Below are positions 21,423 to 31,659 of a DNA stretch of 37,709 nucleotides, one piece after another. Every line of letters begins with the position of its first letter. Within the stretch, counting starts at the first letter, position 1. The DNA lies in contig BFEA01000167.1 in NCBI GenBank assembly GCA_003427395.1, positions 88,994 to 126,702 on the forward strand, in the 5' to 3' direction. This DNA is from Chara braunii. Taxonomy: Eukaryota; Streptophyta; Charophyceae; Charales; Characeae. Below the pieces are notes generated by a model that did not search any database, was not told the origin of the DNA, and was given only the letters and a program-made list of their open reading frames with translations. A program made the translations under genes and the position numbers.

Positions 21423-22057
21423 CAATAGGCCAGCCTCCCTTGACATCAGATCCCCACTGGCATTATCAGCGTGGAAGTGTTGCGTGCACTTGTGCACTGG
21501 CTAGTTGGGTTAGCGCTGGAGGAGAAGCTGCGCTGGAAGGAAGAAAGAGTTGAGCACTGTCTTGCCAGAGGCAGCCATAGCTGCACCAGCCAAGACTGCC
21601 AAGTAGCATAGTTAGAGGGTTAGTTGTTCGTCTACAGTGAGTAGCATTCAAAGTAGATCTTCATGGTAGGAGTGTGCATGTATGATGAGAGAGGAGGACT
21701 AAGACTGAGATCTTGAGAGTGAAAGAGAGAGAGGGAGAAGAAGGACAGGTTGACGAATGGCTATGGTGACTACTTACCTGTTCTGCGCTCGCTGGTTGCT
21801 GTGAGAGGTGGCGCTGGCTAAGCCAGGCCCTATTAGGTTGATGTTCAAGAGAGAGACAGGTCATGCTGTTGAGCACCTGGAGACATGAACTCAAGATGCT
21901 CTTTATAATGTGTTTGAGATAATATGAGCTGCGCGACTTGGTTCTCATCTCATCCCCATTCTGCGTTGTGTGTGGAGTCATAATCTGTGTGAATGGTGAA
22001 GTGGCATGCATTGTGATACACTCTGGCAAGTGTTGACAGTCAGGTCCCTTGCAAACT

Positions 22058-22069
22058 TGGTATCGGAGC
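22058..22069 (+). other. Element B primer-binding site
   Basis: TGGTATCGGAGC, four bases after the LTR end. One base from the initiator tRNA-Met complement and identical to element A. Confidence 0.88.
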
Positions 22070-22916
22070 AGAAGCTTGTTGAGGAAGACTGGTGAGAAGA
22101 AGAAGGGAACGCTGGCTTGATGATGATGCTGGCGATGGTAGAGTTGTGAGAGAGGTGGATTGGGATATTGGGGAGAAGTAAGCCGAAGAGGAAGGGGCAG
22201 AAGGTTACTTACCTGGGGCGTTGGAGTGCGTAGCGACCAGGAGCTCCATCGACGGCCGTTTCAAAGAGAGAAGAACCTCCACTCCTCTTACCTGGCTATG
22301 TGTGTGTGATCTCTACTTCTTCCCCTCTCTGGTGGTCGCTGCTGCTGCTGTCTACCCAAGGTCTGGTCTGGAGTCAGGATACAAGTGTCTGGTCACACTC
22401 GAAGTAGCAGTGGTCAGAGTCCTGGTGGTCTTCTCTTCTACCGCTCTGAGTTGTCATCTGTAGGAGGTAGTAAAGGTGGGGGGGAACACTGGTTGTAGTG
22501 GCTGATTGCCACGTCAGATAGCAGTCACAACATAAGGTCTAAACTGGGCAGTAGTAGTAATGTGATACAGCATTGTCCAGGCATCTGACAAGTACACACT
22601 CCCGTGCCCCTGCGCAAGAAGACAGACAATTAGTGTTAATAAAAACAAAGAGAGAACACCCAGATCAGTAAGGAAGAAGGAAGGAACTAATTGAGTGGGA
22701 GACAGAGCGTGTAAAAAAAAAAAAAGAGAAGTTCTACTTAAGTTCTTTATTATTTGAAATTCGTTATTGTGAAAGCAGCGATTCTCAGAGTCTGAAAAAA
22801 AAAAACAAAAAAAAAACAGCAAGCATAGTATCTTATCCACTTCAGACTAAGTTTAGTGGCACCCGAGGGAAGTATCTTGGTGGAGCGGCGGAGGACCACC
22901 TGTGCCGTCAGCCACC
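22070..22916 (+). other. Element B leader between PBS and gag
   Basis: No convincing ORF. Contains A-rich runs (22713-22725, 22795-22818). On the opposite strand there are donor-like CAG|GTAAGTAA (22205-22215) and CAG|GTAAGAG (22285-22294), both conserved in element A. Confidence 0.6.
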
Positions 22917-25041
22917 ATGGATGACTTTCCCATGCAGGGAATTCTGGCCCTTTCTGTTTTATTGGGCCCCCTCTTCAGAATCTTCTTTCCTCTGGGGTTT
23001 GGGAGAATATGCTCGTCCCGTATGATGATGCGGTCAGGGATGACGAAGCCAGGCCCCACGCCTGCAGAATAGGCTGAGATCGATCGCCGCCAGGCCGAAA
23101 AGAAGAAAGAAAAAGAAGAAAGGAAAAGACAAAAGGAAGAAGAAATAAAGAAGAAAGTGCAGGTAGAAGAAGAGAGAATGAGGAGGGAAATGAAAGGAAA
23201 AATGGAAAAACAGTTGAAGGAGGAATTGAAGACAATTGAAGAAGAAGATGAACCTGCCGATGACAGGCTCATCAGACGGCGGACAAAAAGAGGTGAGACT
23301 AGTCAGACAGGTGGAGGACTTGAGGTCAAGCCACTGGACTGGTATAACCAGTATGCATACTCCAGCGATCGTGTAGAAGAGACAGAGGAAGAAAGAGATG
23401 TATTTCTTGCAAAGTTGGCATCCATTGCAGACCAAAGAGAAAAAGATTTATTGCTGGAGGAAAAACGTGTCGAACTGCATAGCAAAATGTTAGCAGCAAA
23501 GCGGCAGGAATTAGATGAAAGAAAAAGGCTGCAAGTAGAGGGTGCAAGATTGCATAAAGAGTTGCAAGACCAAAAAGACAAGCAAGCTGCAACGGAAGAG
23601 AAGCTTGTCCTCTTAACAGAAACAGTCCTTCACACAAAGCAAGAGGTAGCGACAATAAATAGAACTCTGCAAAAGGTTGAAACTCGCCAATATGAGTTTG
23701 AGGGAGTCTGGAATACCTTTCTGCAGAAGTCCGCCAAAGATGTCGATCTGCATATACAATCCTATATTAAAAAATTAGACAATCACATCACACAGACCTT
23801 TACTCCGGCCATAATTGAGAAGATAGTCTGAGGCAGCGGCGGAGGAGGAGCTGGAGATGGAGACGAAGACGGAGGAGATGATAAGAAAGGGAAGGGAGTG
23901 TTGCGAGAAGATAAGGAAGGATACAGATGTACGAAAAATAAAGGTCAAAGTTCCATGGACATTCAACGGTAAGAAAGAGCAAAGTGTGCTACATTGGATT
24001 GCAGCAGTCGAGTCATACGCCTACGGACAGCGCATTCCGTACTGGGACAGGGTGCTAATGGCAAGTTCGTGTATGGAGGGAGATGCCATGAGCTTCGTCA
24101 TCTCCCTGCAAAAGGAGGCAGGTTGCAGCTCTGTGGTAGAATACTCCTAGCAAACCCGAATTGAGGACTTTTTCAAAGCCATTTGAGACCGGTTTGAAGA
24201 CAAGAACTTAGCCAAGAGGACAGAAATGTTAGTCCTAAACCTCCCCGATAGGAAATGGAAAAGCACCTCAGCACTTAAAGCTACCATGAACGAACTGTTA
24301 CAATGCAATGAACATGGACTGACCCCTGCTCAAATATTGAATAGTTTTGCACGCGCACTACCCGACCCCCTTCATACTCAGTTGTATCCCCGTACAAAGG
24401 AGGAGGGGATGACCTACGAGAAGTTCAGCAAGATCGTCATAGATCACGCTGGCTTCTTGGCTGAAGCTAACTATTGCCATTACTGGAAAGATCTGCAAGC
24501 GGGTACAAAGTGGCAAAACCGCACAATCTCAGGATCACGCTGCCTCCTTCTGACCTTTGAAGGAGGTGTCGAAACACTTTCTTGGGACCAAGTAGACTAT
24601 GGTCTTGAGGAAGGACCCAGCGGTCCGGTAGCTCAGGAGGGGAGCTACGCGGCCGTTGCAGCCCGCGGGGGAGGGCGCCAAGGAAGAGGATGTGGCCGAG
24701 GAAGAGGAGGCCGCGGACGTGGTGGAAGAGGACCTGGTACCCAGAGGGGTGGTGGCGAAGGTAGCTACTACGNGGGNGGAAGGGGNAATGGTCCCTCGCA
24801 AGGTGGCCGTGGTTTCAATTCTGCCTGGGGAAGAGGAAGAGGCACTTGGTACAACAATTGGGACAAGCCATACCCACCTCATCTAGGTCTACCCGAAGGG
24901 GAACCTTGGAAGAAACTGGGGATTACATAAAAAGTTTGGCAGGAAAGGAAAGTTGCCGACCAGTGCCTTAAATGTGGGGACCCCGACCACATTGTCCCTT
25001 GTTGCCCTGACTACAAGATGGCAAAAGGGAACGGTCAGTAG
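22917..25041 (+). pseudogene. gag: Element B gag polyprotein (stops and one frameshift)
   Basis: Start ATG at 22917 with a strong context (GCCACCATGG), shared with A. Residues 1-35 are hydrophobic (LALSVLLGPLFRIFFPLGFG), then an uninterrupted Glu/Lys-rich stretch and coiled-coil-like segments to about 23800, a Gly/Asp linker, the gag core (IPYWDRVLMASSCMEGDAM ... LYPRTKEEGMTYEKF), an RGG-rich tract (about 24650-24840) and an intact knuckle CLKCGDPDHIVPCC (CX2CX4HX4C) ending 17 codons before the stop at 25039. In-frame TAG (23070), TGA (23829), TAG (24148), TGA (24184) and TAA (24928) interrupt it, and a frame change occurs near 23915-23935. Isolated Ns are at 24773, 24777 and 24786. Confidence 0.9.
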
Positions 25042-25060
25042 AGGTCTCAGTTGCCTCTAC
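25023..25060 (+). promoter_or_regulatory. Element B gag/pol -1 frameshift region with hairpin
   Basis: The -1 frame opens after TGA 25008-25010 and runs without a stop through the gag terminator (25039-25041) into protease. Within it lie A AAA GGG (25023-25029) in the gag frame and a perfect 7-bp hairpin: GTAGAGG (25038-25044), loop TCTCAGTTG, CCTCTAC (25054-25060). The heptamer is not a canonical X XXY YYZ, but A.AAA allows a Lys-tRNA slip. The position matches the stronger signal in element D. Confidence 0.6.
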
Positions 25061-25736
25061 AGGGACTTCGGGTGTTGAAAAAAAGAAATCCTCCCATTCG
25101 AAGGTCCCATTGGCAGAAACTGAAGAGGTAGACAGTCCCCATCTAGTACACTGTCCAGAGGTGGCAAGCGTATGCATCTCTCTAGATGGATCCCTCGCTG
25201 GCATGGGTGATGAGTTGGCCGCTCGTCGCCAAGCCTGGACTGAAATGAAGAAACGTAAAGGACAACTAATAATTGCAGATCTTGAAGTCAATAAAGTAAG
25301 AGTAGGAGGAATGGTAGACAGTGGATCTACACGCAGTTATATCAGTAAGAAAGGTTTGCAAAAGTTGCGTCTCGGGCTTAAGGTAAAGCAATTGGATGAG
25401 CCCATGGTGAGTAAATTAGCTGATAGTACGGTAATTGTAATGGATAGATATGTTGAAGGGGTTAAGGTATACTTCCGGCTCGAAGCAGAGGGGAAGGTGG
25501 AACATGTTCTCCACTCTCTGACTCTCTTGGTGGAAGATAATCTTCCTTTTGACATTCTTTTAGGTATGGATTGGGGGAAAGCTGCAAATGCGGACATAAA
25601 GATGAGGGACCATGAATGTTGGCTCCCTAGTCCGCAAGGCGGAAAGAAGAGAATCCGCCTATTCCATGAATCAGGTAAGGAAAGCAGCTTGGCTCATTGT
25701 TGTACGAGTGCCCCAGCGTTCGCTCGCCATGTCTAG
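25042..25736 (+). pseudogene. pol: Element B pol: linker and aspartic protease
   Basis: Pol is in the -1 frame relative to gag, with the usable open frame from 25011. A Ser/Lys-rich linker leads to MVDSGSTRSYIS (about 25312-25350), the intact protease active site, and LPFDILLGMDWG (about 25545-25575), the second motif. There is no stop between the frameshift window and 25734, where AAG in A is TAG here. As far as seen, the protease itself is intact. Confidence 0.88.
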
Positions 25737-27314
25737 AAATATAACTTGTATGACCAAGTCTTTGAGGCATATGTGCGCCCAGTAAAAGAGGGTGAACTTA
25801 AGGAAGAGCCTAAGTCCCCAGAAATTGAGCAACTTCTGAATGAGTTCGCAGATGTGGCAGATGCCCCAAGCGGTGTGGTTGAGTGACCCATTAGGCATCG
25901 CATAGATATTATCCCAGGAAGTTTGATTCCTAAGGGGGCCATCTACCGAATGTCACCTAAAGAGTTGGATGAACTGCGATCCCATCTTGATGAATTGTTG
26001 GAAAAGGGATGGATTAGGCCTAGCTCCTCGCCCTATGGTGCGCCTATATTATTTGTGCCTAAAAAGGATGGCGGGGTATGCATGTCCATAGAATATAGGA
26101 AGTTTAATGAAATAACTGTAAAAAACGCCGAGCCGTTACGACGGATAGATGATCTGCTAGATCGTGTGTAGGGTTACAAATACTTTACGAAAATTGATTT
26201 GAAATCTGACTACCATCAGATCGAGGTAGAGCCAGAAGACTCTCGAACGAGTTATGGGTATTATGAGTTCATTGTGTTGCCCTTTGGTCTTACGAATGCC
26301 ACTGCAACTTTCCAAAGAACTATGAACGAACTCTTTCGCGAGTGGCTTGACAAATTTGTAATTGTTTATTTTGATGATATTTTGGTTTTTAGTAAAGATT
26401 TGAAAGAACATTCTGAGCACCTTCGACTTGTGCTAAATGAATTGCGTGAGGCAAAATTGAAACTAAACCCAAAGAAATGTGAATGGGCTAAGCGTTAGGT
26501 TTTGTATCTAGGGCATGTACTCGATGGTGATGGAATCAAACCGGAAGACACGAAAATTGCGGCAATTCGCGATTGGCCTAACCCCCGCACTTTGACTGAG
26601 TTGCGGTCGTTCCTTGGGCTAGCCAACTATTATCGGAAGTTCGTGAGATACTTCACGATAATTGATGCGCCCCTTCGCAGATTACTCAAAAAAAAAACCA
26701 TCTGGAAGTGGGACTCAGACTGTACAACTTCATTTAAATGTTTGAAGAAATGTCTAATTAACTGCCCGGTTTTGAAAGTTACCGACCCTTCATTGCCCTT
26801 CGTGGTCACAACTTACGCCAGTCAATACGGGATAGGTACTGTACTCCAACAAGATGACGGGAATGGATACAGACCTGTAGAATTTATGTCCCGACGACTG
26901 CCTAACGAGAAGTTCGCCGCTTCTACGTATGAGAGAAGGTTTTATGCTCTCTGGGAAGCTTTGGATCACCGACGACACTATCTCCTGGGACGCCACTTCA
27001 AGGTATATTCGGATCATGAAACACTTCGCTGGCTTAAAACACAGGCCCGGATGACACCTAAATTGTCAAGGTGGGCCGCTGAGATTGATCAATATGACTT
27101 TGAGCTAAAGCCAGTTAAGGGTAAATATAATGTTGTCGTCGACGCATTAAGTCGAAGATCAGATTTCTTTGGTGCCATTATAACATACTTAGATGTGGGC
27201 ACCAATTTGCAAGAAAAAATTAGAAATGCGTATTCCACTGATCCTGTCTATGTCGCTATGCTTAAGTGTGTACAAGAAGCGCCAGCAAAGTTTCCTAACT
27301 ATTGTCTCACCTAA
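25737..27314 (+). pseudogene. pol: Element B pol: reverse transcriptase and RNase H (stops, catalytic substitutions)
   Basis: One frame throughout, broken by TGA 25884, TAG 26169, TAG 26496 and TAA 27312. RT motifs: [39 protein letters not shown] and the catalytic VYFDDILVFS (YFDD instead of YVDD/YLDD). A 15-bp in-frame deletion removes five residues after VEPED compared with A. RNase H shows TTYASQYGIG, where A has TTDASQYGIG, so the first catalytic Asp is Tyr; YERRF replaces YEMEL or YEKEL, so the Glu is lost too. SDHET and VDALSRR remain. RNase H would be inactive. Confidence 0.93.
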
Positions 27315-28694
27315 GGGCTATTGTTTGAAAGGACTAATGTGCATGATAGGCTTTGTATTCCAAATGTAGAAGAGATCAAGAGTTTGATCCTAGGAGAATG
27401 TCATGACACTGAGGGCCATTTTGGGTGGAGGAAGACCTACGCAAACCTTGTGCGTTCCTACACCTGACCTCGTATGAAACCAGACTGCATTGCGTATGTG
27501 CAGGGTTGTCAAGTGTGCCAAAGAAATAAGAGCGCCACACAGCCTCCCCTTGGTTTACTTAAGCCTTTGCCTATTCCAACAGGTCCGGGAGACTCTGTGT
27601 CCATCGACTTTATGGATACCAAGGTAAAAAGTAGGAATGGGAAGACGCAGGTAATGGTAATCGTCGACAAATTTAGTAAGTATGCTGTCTTCGTAGCTTT
27701 GCCAGCGGAAGCAAAAACGGAACTGGTGATCCGGAAATTTTTTAACCATTGGGTAAAGGATTATGGACATCCCTTGACAATTGTGAGTGATAAAGATACA
27801 CGGTTCACGAGTGAACAATGGCAGCAACTCATGAATGTCTATGGCTCTAAGTTAACTATGTCGTCAGGTAGACATCCTGAGACGAATGGCCAGACTGCGC
27901 AAATGAACAAGATCTTGCAACAAACGTTGCGTATGTATACTCGTCCCGACCAGATTGACTGGGACGAACATTTGCCCAAAGTTGCTAGCGCTTACAATAA
28001 CTCTGTTCATTTATCTACATGCAAAACTCCGATGGAGTTGCATCTGGGATGGCGTCCACGCAGGCCTATTGATCGGCTAAACCCGTATCAAGTACATAAG
28101 CTTCCATTAGGAACTAGTGAATTTGCTATTCAGTGTCATGAAGACATTGAAAAGGTAAAAGGAAATATAATGAAAGCACAACATCAAATGATTGAACAGG
28201 CAAATAAGCATAGAAGACCTTCACAGTTTGTTGTAGGTGATCTAGTGTGGGTTAAGTCTAAAGAGTTTGTTCCTGACGAGAACATCTCTCAGAAGTTGCT
28301 ACCCGCCTACAGAGGACCTTGGCAGGTTCTAGATGTAATTGGCGATGTGGATGGCCCTTCATATGTTATAGAGATTCCTCTACATCTACAAACATATCCA
28401 GTATTCCACGCTTCGAAACTCTTTCCTTGCATAACAAATGAGTTGTTTCCCAGTTGCAGATCGGCGATACCTCCTAGTATGGATGGGAAATACGACGTGG
28501 ATAAGATTGTTGCTGAAAGCACTTTCCAAATTGGACGAAGAGGCAGACCCCAGCGACAATATAAAGTAAGATTCGCCTATCAGGACCCAAGTGAAAATCG
28601 CTGGTTCACAAGAGAAAATTTGCTAAAGTCTGCACCTCATATTGTATCGGCTTACGAAAGAGCTAAAAGAGGAATAAGTGTTATAGATAGATGA
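27315..28694 (+). pseudogene. pol: Element B pol: integrase with chromodomain-like C-terminus
   Basis: HDTEGH (about 27402) and CQVC (27507-27518) form the zinc site; a TGA at 27465 replaces Trp found in A. From 27474 there are 406 open codons: SIDFMD (Asp 45), VSDKDTRF (Asp 106), and at the third catalytic position Ala 142 in GQTAQMN, exactly 35 residues after Asp 106. Next are the GPY/F-like RGPWQVLDVIGD...FHASKLF (about 290-335) and the chromodomain-like QYKVRFAYQDPSENRWFTRE (about 363-382). Stop at 28692, 41 bp before the 3' LTR. The fold is intact but a DDE residue is missing. Confidence 0.93.
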
Positions 28695-28735
28695 AGGGTT
28701 TTTCTCAGAGGACTTCGAAACTAGGCCGGCGAGAG

Positions 28736-29910
28736 TAGAAGGGCCTTTACCCGATTCAGACCCTGTTCGGCAAATGCAGCATAGAGGGGTCACTCGCCAG
28801 GGCCCAACTCGTGAAAGCAGATCGAAGGACATGTTCTCTGGGTCAAAAAGTCACATCCTAGCTAAGTAAAAGCCAATGTCAAAGGTCACAGTTGTGCCCT
28901 GTACGAACAGCTGCAATATCTGGACTTGGGAGTCACATCTGTTCGTTCAGGGGGGTGCGCAGGTCATGTCTGTTCAAGCAAGAGATGTGTCTGTACGTAC
29001 AGTATGTGTCTGTTCGTGCAGTATGAGTGTCTGTTCGTGCAGAATGTGTGTCTGTCCAAAAGGAAGTCAAAGGGCAGGTTCCCAGTTCTGTCCAAGTCTA
29101 ATAGGGGGTCTAGATTCAGACACCCAGTCCGAAATCCAGGCCAAATGGCCGCAGCAGCAGCAGACCCTGAGGGGAAAATACTGGGACACACACATATGCA
29201 TGGGTCTGGGACTGAAGGAGACCCACAGTGCCAATACAGACCAATGCAGACCTCGCCAGGGGGGGCCAGCAGTATAAAGCAATAGGCCAGCCTCCCTTGA
29301 CATCAGATCCCCACTGGCATTATCAGCGTGGAAGTGTTGCGTGCACTTGTGCACTGGCTAGTTGGGTTAGCGCTGGAGGAGAAGCTGCGCTGGAAGGAAG
29401 AAAGAGTTGAGCACTGTCTTGCCAGAGGCAGCCATAGCTGCACCAGCCAAGACTGCCAAGTAGCATAGTTAGAGGGTTAGTTGTTCGTCTACAGTGAGTA
29501 GCATTCAAAGTAGATCTTCATGGTAGGAGTGTGCATGTATGATGAGAGAGGAGGACTAAGACTGAGATCTTGAGAGTGAAAGAGAGAGAGGGAGAAGAAG
29601 GACAGGTTGACGAATGGCTATGGTGACTACTTACCTGTTCTGCGCTCGCTGGTTGCTGTGAGAGGTGGCGCTGGCTAAGCCAGGCCCCATTATGTTGATG
29701 TTCAAGAGAGAGACAGGTCATGTTGTTGAGCGCCTGGAGACATGAACTCAAGATGCTCTTTATAGTGTGTTTGAGATAATATGAGCTGCGGGGCCTAGTT
29801 CTCATCTCATCCCCATTCTGCGTTGTGTGTGGAGTCGTAATCTGTGTGAATGGTGAAGTGGCATGCATTGTGTTACACTCTGGCAAGTGTTGACAGTCAG
29901 GTCCCTTGCA
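28736..29910 (+). repeat. Element B 3' LTR
   Basis: 1175 bp, starts TAGAAGGGCC after a short purine stretch (GGCGAGAG) and ends CCTTGCA. Carries the same phased array, TATAAAG (29273-29279) and antisense donor-like site (29628-29637) as the 5' copy. Confidence 0.93.
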
Positions 29911-29996
29911 ATCATTATCGCTGTACATAGAGACACTGAAACTTGCCTCAAATACAGTTATAATTCCGTACGGCGTGCATTCTTTTCGGGGGAAGA
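29911..29996 (+). repeat. Right part of the array unit split by element B
   Basis: ATCATTATCG, then a stretch matching the second half of the 239-bp unit up to CGGGGGAAG. Similarity then stops, so this is the right end of the array. Confidence 0.88.
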
Positions 29997-30108
29997 TGGA
30001 AGTGGAGTGCTGATAGAATATGAGCATGGGCCTCGCCGCACCATTCACCAAATGCACAAGCAAGTTGAAACAACAAAAATGATGGCGGTGAATATTCCCA
30101 TGTTCTAG
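29997..30108 (+). CDS. Possible terminal exon (hypothetical)
   Basis: Reads DGSGVLIEYEHGPRRTIHQM and continues to MAVNIPMF followed by TAG at 30106. The composition is protein-like and the stretch begins exactly where array similarity ends. No family recognised, and no strong acceptor visible. Confidence 0.25.
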
Positions 30109-30550
30109 GGAAATATTTATTCTCATTTTGCACCTTTGGTGAGTGGTGTGGGGAGGTCCTATGCCTCAGTCAAGTCGCATCCATGAGCGACCAACAATGT
30201 GATGGGTTGTCCACTTCATAGTTGGTGAGGCTAAGGACGGACCAAGCAGGAACCCATCTGACCCTGCGATCTGCAGGGTGTGCAATGTTCTTGTAAGCCT
30301 TGGGCACTAGGCCCGGTTAAAGTAAAGAGTGATGTCACTGCTTTAATTAAAAAAAAAAAACAAAAAAAAACAGTGTTGAGTGTTCATAACTTCATAACAA
30401 CGAAACCAATTATTTCCATGGCAGAAAATGGTCCCTTGCTTGCTTGTTTTGGGGTAGGTTGCATTTATAATTTAGAGAGTTTTTTAGACAAAAAAATTGG
30501 CCAAAGGCCCAAAGCTCCCCTAACATAAATGTCGTTGGGGTATGTTGCAG
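30109..30550. other. Host-like intergenic or intronic DNA
   Basis: Contains an A-rich run (30349-30370). I see no gene. Its last bases (TATGTTGCAG) form the acceptor of the exon at 30551. Confidence 0.4.
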
Positions 30551-30643
30551 GCTCTTCAGAAGCAAGGTCGAAAGGAGGAAGCCAAGGATGAGATTAAGGC
30601 TCTGGCTGAGATCCACAAAGAATTTATGCCAGAAAGGAATTCG
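30551..30643 (+). CDS. Candidate host exon, 31 codons, TPR-like helix
   Basis: Bordered by TTGCAG| and |GTATGC, both canonical. Exactly 93 bp, so frame-preserving. It encodes ALQKQGRKEEAKDEIKALAE and then IHKEFMPERNS. The amphipathic helix pattern (GRKEEAKDEI) resembles tetratricopeptide-repeat or other helical repeat proteins, but I cannot name the gene. It is unlike any element here. Neighbouring exons are not identified, and introns in this genome may be long and filled with elements like C and B. Confidence 0.55.
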
Positions 30644-31563
30644 GTATGCAATCCTACTAGGTCCAAGCTCTCTTTGAGCCATCAGGTTCTTCGCTTCTTT
30701 AAACCATCAGTACATGCGAGCCTCTTTTGAACGAGGCGGATTGCCCCTGCACGCCAAGCTTTGCCAGATGGCAGAGCAGCGCTATTCCTTTTCTTTTGGC
30801 TGGCGCCGCCGACCATTTTGGTCGGGCAGCCCCCCGAGCCTCCGTAGTTTTCAGGTTGGCTCTGTTGTGATTGTCAAATTTGCCTGGGCTATGTACTGGC
30901 GGCTTACAGATTTTGAACTCTGCTGTCTGAACATCTGAGTGTTGAAGTGTGGACCCCCATTTCCCGGGTGATATATCGCAGTTTCCAAGTTTCTGAGTTC
31001 TTAGATTGTCTACGTGACAATATGCCTCTCTGAGTCTCAACCTGTCCTGAAGCTTTCTGCTGTGTGAATCTGATTTTCATTCGAGTGTGTTACACTATCT
31101 TGAGAGCATGGTTGGCGCGAACATGATGGCTTACTTTGTGAGAGAGGGAAGGCTGCCACAAATTGTCAGAGAGGGTTCCCCCTTATTTGCTGTAGCATTG
31201 ACTTCTCCTGGGCATGCGGTTTTCTCAAGTTTTGACTGATATTGCCGCGAAGTTCCTGTTCAAAAGTTTATGAGATCCGAGCTTCGCTGAGGGAAAGTTT
31301 TAATGCGACTGTTCGAAAGACGCTGACACTCATTCAATACACCCGGGCCTGACGGCCGTCCACTGCGCGCCAAGCTTTTGGTACACTCACATTAACTTTC
31401 TCCTCCAGTACATCCATGTTTGATGTATGGGGTATGGGAAACGGTGAGGGGGCGAGGGGTGGAAAGGAACTTGGCCTGCCGCGATGTGACTTGGAAACGG
31501 CTAGGGGGTGTTACATGCTGCGCCTGCAACAGGCTGCACGGGCCATTTTCAGGCCCGTGTCAT
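30644..31563. other. Host-like DNA between the candidate exon and element D
   Basis: No confident gene. Several 60-110 codon open frames overlap on both strands without protein logic. The left end of the element D LTR may lie near the end of this stretch. Confidence 0.4.
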
Positions 31564-31655
31564 TTTCAGCCCGAAAGCCTGAAAACAAGGGCCTACAGGC
31601 CCTGTGTCGTTTCAGCCTGAAAGCCTGAAAACAAGGGCCTACAGGCCCTGTGCAA
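31564..31655. repeat. 46-bp tandem duplication with GGCC palindromes
   Basis: TTTCAGCCYGAAAGCCTGAA starts at 31564 and 31610. Each copy contains AGGGCCTACAGGCCCT, a near-perfect palindrome able to form a hairpin. Confidence 0.85.
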
Positions 31656-31659
31656 GGAA

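Larger units (their letters stand above)
20880..22053 (+). repeat. Element B 5' LTR
   Basis: 1174 bp, starts TAAAAGGGCC and ends CCTTGCA; the start could be one base later. U3 has the 21-bp-phased motif array (21112-21200) and a TATAAAG box at 21416-21422. The part after the TATA box is 640 bp, mostly purine-rich. A donor-like CAG|GTAAGTA is readable on the opposite strand at 21771-21780. Confidence 0.93.
20880..29910 (+). mobile_element. Element B: full-length Ty3/Gypsy chromovirus, same family as A, inserted in the tandem array
   Basis: LTRs at 20880-22053 and 28736-29910 differ at roughly two dozen positions by eye (about 2%), so the insertion is fairly recent. The flanks carry ATCA(T) on both sides (20876-20879/20880 and 29911-29914/29915), a 4-5 bp target-site duplication. 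The flanking sequences join into one tandem-array unit once the element is removed. Inside are a PBS, an 850-bp leader, gag and pol. Pol has six in-frame stops but no frameshift. Confidence 0.95.

Noticed and set aside
22514-23435. Minus-strand Phe/Leu-rich ORFs opposite gag
   Set aside because: Mirror images of the Glu/Lys-rich gag codons (GAA/AAG read backwards as TTC/CTT).
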